NCBI GenBank assembly: GCA_946481275.1
Contig: CAMLMV010000022.1
Location: 1-64,000 of the forward strand
Length of the DNA: 64,000 nt
Direction of reading: 5' to 3'
DNA from: an uncultured Massilia sp.
Lineage (GTDB): Bacteria; Pseudomonadota; Gammaproteobacteria; Burkholderiales; Burkholderiaceae
Under the pieces are notes generated by a model, which saw only the letters and a program-made list of their open reading frames with translations, made no database searches and was not told where the DNA came from. Position 1 is the first letter of the stretch, and each line of letters begins with the position of its first letter. Both the position numbers and the translations under genes were made by a program. This document shows positions 45,397 through 52,968 of this stretch, in pieces.

Positions 45397-46415
45397 TCGA
45401 GCGCCTGCTCGCGGCGCCGTACCGGTACCGCTTCGCACAACTGCTGAACATCCTGGTACGGATGCTGCGCCGACAGGGCATTCCGTACGCCCAGGCGTTC
45501 AACCATGTGCTGCGCTTTCGCAACAGCGTGTCGCTGGCTTTTCCGGCAAGCGAGATCGAAAGCATGCAGGTCGAACCAGGCGACGCTGCCGGGGCACCTC
45601 GCATCCACATCACCTCCGCATTCATCGGATTGTTGGGCGCGAACGGCACGTTGCCCCTGCATGACACCGAACGGGCAGCCGGCAGGACGGGCGCGGCCGC
45701 CGACGAAAGCTGGAAGCCGTTCATCGACCTGTTTTCGAACCGGGCCATCGGCCTGTTCTACGAGGCGTGGGGAAAATACCGCGTCGAGCATGGCCTGGAC
45801 ACGCGCGCCCGGGACGATCTGCTTCCGCTCCTGGCCGCGTTGGGCGGTCTTCGGCCCACGAGTTTCGGCCCGGCCCGCCCTTTCTCATCGATTCCGGCGG
45901 AAGTCGCCGCCTTCTACGCCGGCTTGCTCAGGACACGCCCCATTGCCGCTTCGACCGTGGAACGTGTTCTCTGCGAGTACTTTGGCGTTCCCGTGCGTGT
46001 CGAAGAATTCGTCGGCGCCTGGGATCCGATACCGGCCAGGGTCCGCAGCACGCTTGGCGTCACCGATCCCACCCTCGGCCATGGCGCCGCGCTGGGTGGG
46101 CGCACGTGGCGGAACGACTTGCGTGTCCGCCTGCATATCGGCCCCCTGGATGAGGAACAGGCGAATGCGTTCCTGCCGCATGGGCGGGCTCACGCGGCAT
46201 TGAAAGAAATGGCCAGCCTGTTTGCCGTGCCCGCCGTCCAGTATGAAGTCAGGCTTTTGCTGAGCAAGCCATGTCTCAAGCCGCTGACCTTGAGGACCAA
46301 AGGGCAGGATCGACGCCGTCTTGGATGGAATTCATTCCTGACTGGTACGGAAGGCAAGGCGAGCCGGCCGGAGATCCGGGCGGCCCTTCAGCTTCTTGCT
46401 GCCAATCAAAGTTAG
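45360..46415 (+). CDS. tssG: type VI secretion baseplate subunit TssG
   Basis: A 351-residue baseplate protein of the TssF-TssG complex. It contains the family start MIERLLAAPYRYRFAQLLN and the FFGV-like middle. The ATG at 45360 is preferred because GGAGAGGAG lies just upstream, giving a 37-base overlap with tssF; an ATG at 45393 that overlaps the tssF stop (ATGA) is an alternative. vgrG follows after 66 bases. Confidence 0.93.
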   Translation: MQATKREHAAVMIERLLAAPYRYRFAQLLNILVRMLRRQGIPYAQAFNHVLRFRNSVSLAFPASEIESMQVEPGDAAGAPRIHITSAFIGLLGANGTLPLHDTERAAGRTGAAADESWKPFIDLFSNRAIGLFYEAWGKYRVEHGLDTRARDDLLPLLAALGGLRPTSFGPARPFSSIPAEVAAFYAGLLRTRPIAASTVERVLCEYFGVPVRVEEFVGAWDPIPARVRSTLGVTDPTLGHGAALGGRTWRNDLRVRLHIGPLDEEQANAFLPHGRAHAALKEMASLFAVPAVQYEVRLLLSKPCLKPLTLRTKGQDRRRLGWNSFLTGTEGKASRPEIRAALQLLAANQS

Positions 46416-46481
46416 CAGCCATCCGGTTGAGTACCTTAACCGGCGGAAATCAAAAACCTGACAAACCATTGGAGGCATTGC

Positions 46482-49181
46482 ATGGATGGGAGTCAAGCGA
46501 TCGCGGCAGGCGCTGCGCTGTCGGTATTTAGTCTCAATGCGCAGCACGACCGCTTGATGCGCCTGGAATTCCCTCGGGGCGACGGTCCTGATCCCATCCT
46601 CCTGCCGAACCGATTGAGCGCGCACGAAGAAATCTGCCGCTGCTTCCGCTATGAGGTCGAACTCCTGTCGGACGACGCACGGATTCCCTTGAAGGCGATG
46701 ATGGGCAGGATGGTGACGATTTCCATCGTGCGCGAAGACGGCTCGCTGCGCTACTTCAACGGCTACGTCACCGAGTTCCGTTTCCTGCGCGCCGACGGCG
46801 GTTTCGCGTTCTATCGCATGGTGCTCGAGCCCTGGCTGGCCTTCGCCCGGCTGCGCAAGGACAACGTGTCGTTCCACGGCAAGAGCGTCCTCGAATTGAC
46901 CGAACTGACTTTTGCCCATTACCGCCAGGCCGACTGGCATGCGGCCATCGTCGGCGACTATCCGCGCATGACCTGCGCCAACCAGTACGACGAGACCGAC
47001 TACAACCACCTGCACCGCCGCTGGGAAGATCTCGGGCTGCACTACTGGTACGAGCACCGGGCCGATGGGCATACGCTCTGGCTCAGCGACAGGAGCACGC
47101 TCGCGCAACCCATCGATCCGTCCGGGATCGACGATTCCGGAGAGATTCCGTTCCGCGACAAGGCCGGTTCGCTCGAAGACGACGGCATCCGGGAATGGAG
47201 CCCCGTGCGGCGGATCGGTTCCGGCCAGACGACCCTGGCCAGCTTCGATTACAAGAATCCGGTGGCGCAGCGGTCGACCGCCGAGTCCCTGAACAACCAG
47301 GGCGACGTCTTTCCATACGAGATCTACGAAAACACGGGCTCGTATGGCTTCCGCACCCACGACGAGGGCGAACGGATCGCGCAGCAGCGCATGGGCGAGC
47401 GTGACGCGAACACCCAGTATTTCGAAGCCCGGGGCAACGATCGTACTGCCCAGCCAGGGCGCTGCTTCAAGCTCGGCGGCCATTTCAGCGCCGAACTGCG
47501 CGTTCCCAAGCGCGGCGAGCCGGCCCAGCCCAGCATACGCGACCGCGACTACCTGATCCTGAGCGTCGACCACGAAGCCATCAACAACTACCAGGCCGGG
47601 CCGGGTGCGTCGTCACATTACGAGAATTCGTTCCAGTGCGTGCGCAAGGATATCCAGTGGCGTCCGGGCCGGCACTACAACAGCAAGCCCTGCACTTACC
47701 CCGGCATCCAGACCGCCATCGTGGTCGGGCCTGATGGGTCGGAGATCCACACCGATGGCTACGGGCGGGTCAAGGTCCAGTTTCATTGGGACAGGCTGGG
47801 CAATTATGACGAGAACAGTTCGCCCTGGCTTCGGGTCATGTCGCCGGGGGCCGGGAGCGAGTTCGGGCATATTCGCTTGCCGCGGGTTGGTGAGGAAGTG
47901 GCGGTGGTTTATCTCGACGGGAATATCGACCATCCGGTGATTCTTGGGGCGTTGTACAACTTCTCGCATATGCCGCCTTGGCAGTTGCCTGAGCAGCAGG
48001 CCTTGAGCGGGCTGCGCAGCCGCGAACTGCAGTCCGGAGAAGGCAGCGGACGCGGTAATCATCTGGTGCTCGACGATACGGCCGGGATGATTCAGGCGCA
48101 ACTGAAAAGCGATTATCAGTGTAGTCAGTTGTCGCTCGGCCATATCGCCCGTATTGAGGACGCTAAAGGTCGCAAGGATTTGCGGGGCGAAGGGTGGGAA
48201 CTGCGGACCGACGGGCACGGCGTTGCTCGTGCCGCGAAAGGCATGCTGATTACCACCGAAGCGCGACAGGCCGCGAAAGGGTCGATAAAAGACTTAAATG
48301 AAACGGCAGCGCGCCTTGCTGCTGCTGTGAAACAGCATCAAAACATGGCGGAGACGGCGAAGGAAAACGGCGCCCAGGACCCCATCGATAGCCAAGTCGA
48401 CGTGGCTCACCAGTTACAGATCCAGCACGGAGCGATACACGGTAGCGCTGATGACGACCGCTTTCCCGAGTTGTCCAAGCCCCACCTGGTGCTCGCTAGC
48501 CCTACGGGTATCGCTACGGCAACGGGCGGCGACACTCACATAACCAGCGACCAGCATACGAGTCTCACAACCGGGAAAAATCTTGCGTTCGCCGCCGGGA
48601 CAAATTTCTTTGCCAGCGTTCGCCAGGCGTTCCGGCTGTTCGTTCAGAAGGCCGGCATCAAATTGATTGCCGCTTCGGGGGATATCGACGTCAAAGCTCT
48701 TTCAAACTCAATTAACGTGCTGGCAAAACTCGAAATAACACAATGTGCTAATCGCATCATGATTACTGCCAGAGAGGAGATTGTGATCAACGGAGGGGGA
48801 AGCTATGCCAGGTTCTCCAGTGGCTCTCTTGAGCTCGGCACGACTGGAGCTTTTACCGTACATGCAGCGTCGCACAGCCTGCCCGGTCCACAAAACATGA
48901 GTGTCGACGCTGTATTGGCTGCCGCGCGGTTCGGATCATCCATCGCAAGCGAACATATCTGCAACGAACTTTTGGCAACCACAGCATGGGTCGAATTCAA
49001 GCTGGTTGATCAAGAAGGTCCAATATCCAATGAACGCTTCGTGCTCACTGACTCGAGCGGCAAAAAACATACCGGCAAAGTTGACGACGAAGGCAACGCC
49101 CGTGTTGAACAGATTCCAATGGGGCGCTGCAAAGTCGAGTTTCCAGACGTTGGGTATTCGGTTGAGGTCGCGACGGCCTGA
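46482..49181 (+). CDS. vgrG: VgrG spike protein (TssI) with C-terminal extension
   Basis: An 899-residue T6SS spike trimer subunit. In order: gp27-like N-terminal region (about 20-380), gp5 OB-fold (about 415-500; DGYGRVKVQFHWDRLG), gp5 beta-helix, a DUF2345 region (about 650-800), and a C-terminal beta domain from about residue 833 (VEFKLVDQEGPISNERFVLT) that resembles carboxypeptidase-regulatory/Ig-like adaptor tails used to carry effectors. Base composition becomes clearly more AT-rich after about 48240. The putative effector gene follows after 55 bases. Confidence 0.92.
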   Translation: MDGSQAIAAGAALSVFSLNAQHDRLMRLEFPRGDGPDPILLPNRLSAHEEICRCFRYEVELLSDDARIPLKAMMGRMVTISIVREDGSLRYFNGYVTEFRFLRADGGFAFYRMVLEPWLAFARLRKDNVSFHGKSVLELTELTFAHYRQADWHAAIVGDYPRMTCANQYDETDYNHLHRRWEDLGLHYWYEHRADGHTLWLSDRSTLAQPIDPSGIDDSGEIPFRDKAGSLEDDGIREWSPVRRIGSGQTTLASFDYKNPVAQRSTAESLNNQGDVFPYEIYENTGSYGFRTHDEGERIAQQRMGERDANTQYFEARGNDRTAQPGRCFKLGGHFSAELRVPKRGEPAQPSIRDRDYLILSVDHEAINNYQAGPGASSHYENSFQCVRKDIQWRPGRHYNSKPCTYPGIQTAIVVGPDGSEIHTDGYGRVKVQFHWDRLGNYDENSSPWLRVMSPGAGSEFGHIRLPRVGEEVAVVYLDGNIDHPVILGALYNFSHMPPWQLPEQQALSGLRSRELQSGEGSGRGNHLVLDDTAGMIQAQLKSDYQCSQLSLGHIARIEDAKGRKDLRGEGWELRTDGHGVARAAKGMLITTEARQAAKGSIKDLNETAARLAAAVKQHQNMAETAKENGAQDPIDSQVDVAHQLQIQHGAIHGSADDDRFPELSKPHLVLASPTGIATATGGDTHITSDQHTSLTTGKNLAFAAGTNFFASVRQAFRLFVQKAGIKLIAASGDIDVKALSNSINVLAKLEITQCANRIMITAREEIVINGGGSYARFSSGSLELGTTGAFTVHAASHSLPGPQNMSVDAVLAAARFGSSIASEHICNELLATTAWVEFKLVDQEGPISNERFVLTDSSGKKHTGKVDDEGNARVEQIPMGRCKVEFPDVGYSVEVATA

Positions 49182-49236
49182 TCTATAACTCTATCGCGAC
49201 CACGTGCCCAAATAATTTTTCAAAGGACGATACACT

Positions 49237-49920
49237 GTGCCGACCGTCAACGCTACCGCTAAAATCGCAAAGGATGGCGTCAGCATTATAACCAACCAGG
49301 CCACAAAAATTCTGGTTCAGGCACCGGCAATCGAGATCCTGATCGGAGGTCCCTATATCAGCGAAGGTGAAGAGCACACATACGGTCACGTTGAATTGCG
49401 TGTAGTTACCGCAAGCGATGAGCACGTGTACGACTTCGGGCGTTACGCAGGAGAAAGAGGGCCGTTCGGTCAAGGCAGGTTGCGCGTCTGGACGGATTTT
49501 TCAAAATATATCGCCTCAGAGAATGCAACAGGAAGAACCACTACCGGCTTCCTTTACCGAGTAACATCTGAAGCGGCCAAGCAGGTTAACGCTCATTTCG
49601 ACGGTCTGATCGGGGATCGCCCAGTATTGAGAGCATACGCGAACTATCGAAAGGAATACCGCCTCGCTGTGGACTATCATGCCCTGACAAACAATTGCAC
49701 AACAACATCCATGGGCGGCGCGCGTATCGCAATAAAGGATCTTGATTATAACGTTAGCAAATACAATCAAGGAAGGGGCATGAGCACGGCTGAGCAATAT
49801 GCAGCGAAAATCGCAGGCTGGCCGACAGCGATCTTTATGCCTGCCGATCTAAAGCAAATGCTCGAAGAAAATCCGGCTCATCGTCCCGACAAGGTTGAGA
49901 AATTTGGTGGTAGCAAATGA
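49237..49920 (+). CDS. candidate T6SS effector, permuted papain-like (DUF4105-like)
   Basis: A 227-residue protein of lower GC than the core. It has a candidate catalytic His51 in TYGHVELRV and Cys154 in NNCTTTS, with YDFGRYAG between. His before Cys is the order of circularly permuted papain-fold proteins (NlpC/P60 or DUF4105-like), which can cut peptides or lipids. No signal peptide is present. The GTG start has AAGGA upstream. Being directly after vgrG and overlapped by a membrane protein gene (ATGA), it looks like a VgrG-delivered effector; this is inference. Confidence 0.65.
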   Translation: MPTVNATAKIAKDGVSIITNQATKILVQAPAIEILIGGPYISEGEEHTYGHVELRVVTASDEHVYDFGRYAGERGPFGQGRLRVWTDFSKYIASENATGRTTTGFLYRVTSEAAKQVNAHFDGLIGDRPVLRAYANYRKEYRLAVDYHALTNNCTTTSMGGARIAIKDLDYNVSKYNQGRGMSTAEQYAAKIAGWPTAIFMPADLKQMLEENPAHRPDKVEKFGGSK

Positions 49921-50351
49921 AGAAAAAACCAACATTTTTAACAACGGCGGCCATTCTGATTGCCATTGGCAGTTCCATTCCTTTTATCTTGAATAAAATC
50001 ATGACCAGCAAATCCATCTACCGTCTGACTGAACCGATGCTGATAGCAACCCCAAAAGGGGCTCCATACTATATGATCCCGGCAGGCACGGCGCTCCATT
50101 TTCAACGAGGCTTTGACGAAGGTCATCAACTCTACACGATTGAAGTCCTCACAAAGGGAAAGCTCCCAGCTGATCGAATCACCGAAAAGGATGTTGAAGC
50201 AACTTGGCTGGACCCTATTGCTGCGGACGATGTGTCCAGAATTCTCCAGCAATATCCTTTGTCGAAAGAGGAACTTATTCGGATTCTGAAAGCCAAAAAG
50301 TTGACGCGCGATGACTTGGCCCAGATCGTTCGTGAGTGGAAGGACGACTGA
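49917..50351 (+). CDS. candidate immunity protein, membrane-anchored
   Basis: A 144-residue protein with one N-terminal membrane helix (about residues 8-27) and a soluble domain expected in the periplasm. The soluble part has an SH3-like strand pattern (APYYMIPAGTALHF) and ends in a charged helical region (KEELIRILKAKKLT). Its ATG overlaps the stop of the candidate effector (ATGA), the tight coupling seen in toxin-immunity pairs. No known immunity family is recognised, and a chaperone or adaptor role is not excluded. Confidence 0.6.
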   Translation: MKKKPTFLTTAAILIAIGSSIPFILNKIMTSKSIYRLTEPMLIATPKGAPYYMIPAGTALHFQRGFDEGHQLYTIEVLTKGKLPADRITEKDVEATWLDPIAADDVSRILQQYPLSKEELIRILKAKKLTRDDLAQIVREWKDD

Positions 50352-50617
50352 AGATTACAGCCGCTTTAGTCAGATCCAAGCGATATTTCGAAGTCAATCT
50401 TGAAGCTACCGCTCGTGCGATCATGATTTACCCTCTTTAGCTGCTCCGAATTGTCGAACCGAATGAACTGCCGAAGTTACTCGAAGAATACCGTCACAAA
50501 GAGCGCGATGGTGGAAATTCTCAAGACCGGAAAGACCACGAAGACAGAGCCAGTTCAAATTGTGCAAGAGAACCGGACGAGTAAACTCTATTGCCAACGA
50601 CATCGACGCGAGCAAAC
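50352..50617 (+). other. degenerate stretch, possible decayed gene
   Basis: 266 bases without an intact gene. One frame (from 50351) reads protein-like for 29 codons, meets TAG at 50438-50440, then continues (LLRIVEPNELPKLLEEYR) to a stop near 50583. Its YPL..LLRI pattern weakly resembles the C-terminal YPLSKEELIRIL region of the immunity candidate just upstream, so it may be the remains of a duplicate. This alignment was made by eye. Confidence 0.35.
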
Positions 50618-50895
50618 ATGCCATTAAAGATAATCACGGTCGGCGACAAAATCGATCATGCGGACACAGTCATTAGCGGTTCCCCGGCCCACGACATTCG
50701 GGACGCGCAATCGCCAGGCTTGGTGATCAGGTCAACTGCCCACAGTCGTATCCCGGCGGTAAACCGCATAGCGTGAACAAGATCATCACCGCACACAGCA
50801 CATTAACCGTCAACGGCACGCCAGTGGCGGTCGAGGGCTGTACAACGGAATGCGGGTGCAAACTGCTCGGGCGCTTGCCGGCAACGGTCGGCTAA
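50618..50895 (+). pseudogene. frameshifted PAAR-domain protein
   Basis: The reading frame begins MPLKIITVGDKIDHADTVIS, the typical start of a T6SS PAAR spike-tip protein, and as written stops after 52 residues at 50774-50776. The next frame continues the domain without interruption (RAIARLGDQVNCPQSYPGG, then VNKIITAHSTLTVNGTPV and EGCTTECGCKLLG) to TAA at 50893. One missing base in the G run at 50700-50702 explains this; restored, the protein is 92 residues, normal for the family. It may be a true pseudogene or a sequencing error. Confidence 0.8.
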
Positions 50896-50906
50896 AGCTC
50901 CTGTCG

Positions 50907-51530
50907 CTAGCTGCGTCCGCTCCGCAACCCCTCCAGATACGGATCAATCACACACTTCCCCAACGCCAGCAGATCGAAATCCTGCGGATCGAACATCCAG
51001 TTGCGGATCAGCCCATCGATCATGGTCCACAACCCCAGGGCAACCTGAGTCGGATTCACATCGCGCGAGATCAGGCCCTTGTCGATGGCCAGCCCGATCC
51101 GCCGTTCGGCCCGCGCCATCCAGTTCGCCATATTGTCCTTGCGCCGCTGCCGCACGGCGTCCATCTCACCCACGAACTCCACCTTCAAGGTCGCGATCTC
51201 GAACACGCGCCGCGCGCCCGGATCGTTCACCGTCCGGTCCAGCACCGCCAGCATGTGGTTGCGCAGGTCGACGAGGGGGTCGTCCGACTCCACTTGGTCC
51301 AGTACCTGCATTTCCGCTTCCAGCGGCAGGATCGCCCGCTCCATCATCGCGTTGAACAATGCCCCCTTGTCGTCAAAGTGCCAATAAATGGCGCCGCGCG
51401 TCACACCGGCCGCGGTTGCGATATGCTGCAACGTTGTACGAGAAACACCCTGTTCGACGAACAATTTTTCAGCAGCATCCAAGATGCTGTCGCGGGTCGC
51501 TGCCGCCTCTTCTTTTGTTCTGCGGGCCAT
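50907..51530 (-). CDS. TetR/AcrR-type repressor of the efflux operon
   Basis: A 207-residue regulator with the AcrR N-terminus MARRTKEEAAATRDSILDAA and a helix-turn-helix with TTLQHIATAAGVTRGAIYWHF. The C-terminal domain matches the TetR_C_2/AcrR-like ligand fold. It diverges from the RND operon across 157 bases and presumably represses it until a pump substrate binds. The AT-rich T6SS cargo patch ends just before this gene. Confidence 0.9.
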   Translation of the reverse strand: MARRTKEEAAATRDSILDAAEKLFVEQGVSRTTLQHIATAAGVTRGAIYWHFDDKGALFNAMMERAILPLEAEMQVLDQVESDDPLVDLRNHMLAVLDRTVNDPGARRVFEIATLKVEFVGEMDAVRQRRKDNMANWMARAERRIGLAIDKGLISRDVNPTQVALGLWTMIDGLIRNWMFDPQDFDLLALGKCVIDPYLEGLRSGRS

Positions 51531-51570
51531 CCGCTTGACTCTCCGTTTTTATAGGTAGGAAACATTAAAC

Positions 51571-51588
51571 ATACACTCGTGATAGTAT
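51571..51588. promoter_or_regulatory. candidate TetR operator of the RND operon
   Basis: ATAC-N10-GTAT, an 18-base imperfect dyad in the gap between the repressor and the pump genes, similar in size to AcrR-type operators. The arms are short, so confidence is limited. Confidence 0.4.
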
Positions 51589-51687
51589 ATCGGGGTTTTC
51601 CCAAAAGTCTGTAGTAAAACCGCCTGTCGTGCCGAAGAAGTGTGGCTGGACGGTTTTATTCTTTTTTCCACAAGAAGGAAGCATTGA

Positions 51688-52938
51688 ATGCGCTCTGCCA
51701 ACTCCTCCTCCCTCACCCTGTCCGGATCGCCGGCCGCCAGGATCGCCGCGTGCACCCTGGTCGCCGTGGCCATGCTGTCGGCCTGCGGCTCCAAGGATAA
51801 CGCCCAGGCCGGTCCCGGCCCCGCCGGCGCCAAGATGCCGCCCCCGCAGGTCGGCGTCATCACCACGAAGATCCAGCCGGTCGCACTCGAGACCGAACTG
51901 CCGGCCCGCGTCGAGGCGATCCGCACGGCCGAAGTGCGCGCCCGCGTCAACGGCGTCGTGCTGAAGCGCCTGTTCACCGAGGGCAGCGTGGTCAAGCAGG
52001 GCCAGTCGCTGTTCCAGATCGATCCCGAGCCTTACCAGGCCCAGTTGAACGCCGCCCAGGCCGCACTCGGCCGCGCCCAGGCGAACCTGACCTCCACCGC
52101 CGCCACGGTCGAGCGCTACAAGCCGCTCGTCGAGGCGCAGGCCGTCAGCAAGCAGGAATTCACGAACGCCGTCGCCGCCCAGAAGCAGGCCGAGGCGGAC
52201 GTCAATTCGGCCAAGGCCCAGGTGCGCATCGCGAAGATCAACGCCGACTACGCGAACGTGTATGCCCCGATCTCGGGCCGCATCGGCCGCGCGCTCGTGA
52301 CGGAAGGCGCGCTCGTCTCCGCCACGGAAGCGACGCAGATGGCGCTGATCCAGCAGACCGACAACGTCTACCTGAACATCACCCAGTCCGCCGCCGAACT
52401 GCAGCGCCTGCGCAAGAACGCCGGCGACAAGGGCCTCGGCGGCACCGTGCCCGTGACCGTCGTGGCGGACGACGGCACCGTGCTGCCGGTCAAGGGCAAG
52501 CTGCTGTTCTCGGACATCACCGTCGACCCGACGAGCGGCCAGATCACGCTGCGCGCCCAGGCGCCGAACCCGGACAACGCCCTGCTGCCGGGCCAGTACG
52601 TGCGCGTGCGCCTGGCGCAGGCCGAGCTGCCGAACGGCATCCTGGTGCCGCAGCAGGCCGTCACCCGCGGCGGCCCGAACGGCGATACGCTGACGGTGAT
52701 CGGCCCGGACAACAAGCCGACCCCGCGCACGGTGAAAATCGGTTCGCAGAACGGCGAGAACTGGGTCGTCACCGATGGCCTGAAGGAAGGCGAGCGCGTG
52801 ATGGTGGACGGCTTCCAGAAGCTGCAGATGCTGCCGCCGGGTACGCCGGTGCAGCCGGTGCCCTGGACGCCGGTGGGCGCCCCCGCAGCGCCGGCCGCGG
52901 CCAATGCACAGGCGTCCGCCGCGCCCGCCGGCAAGTAA
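51688..52938 (+). CDS. RND efflux periplasmic adaptor (AcrA/MexA-like)
   Basis: A 416-residue membrane-fusion protein. The N-terminus carries a lipobox (MLSACGSK, Cys33), so it is anchored in the inner membrane facing the periplasm. Domains in order: barrel-sandwich lipoyl (about 70-100 and 205-235), alpha-hairpin between them (QAALGRAQANLTSTAATVE), beta-barrel and membrane-proximal regions. The Pro/Ala-rich tail ends the protein. It is the first gene of the tripartite pump operon. Confidence 0.93.
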   Translation: MRSANSSSLTLSGSPAARIAACTLVAVAMLSACGSKDNAQAGPGPAGAKMPPPQVGVITTKIQPVALETELPARVEAIRTAEVRARVNGVVLKRLFTEGSVVKQGQSLFQIDPEPYQAQLNAAQAALGRAQANLTSTAATVERYKPLVEAQAVSKQEFTNAVAAQKQAEADVNSAKAQVRIAKINADYANVYAPISGRIGRALVTEGALVSATEATQMALIQQTDNVYLNITQSAAELQRLRKNAGDKGLGGTVPVTVVADDGTVLPVKGKLLFSDITVDPTSGQITLRAQAPNPDNALLPGQYVRVRLAQAELPNGILVPQQAVTRGGPNGDTLTVIGPDNKPTPRTVKIGSQNGENWVVTDGLKEGERVMVDGFQKLQMLPPGTPVQPVPWTPVGAPAAPAAANAQASAAPAGK

Positions 52939-52968
52939 GCAGGCAAGGCTAGATAAACAGGAACCACA

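Noticed and set aside
50509..50626. A short reading frame beginning MVEILKTGKTTKTEP before the PAAR gene
   Set aside because: Only 38 codons, in a degenerate stretch, with no ribosome site or recognisable domain.
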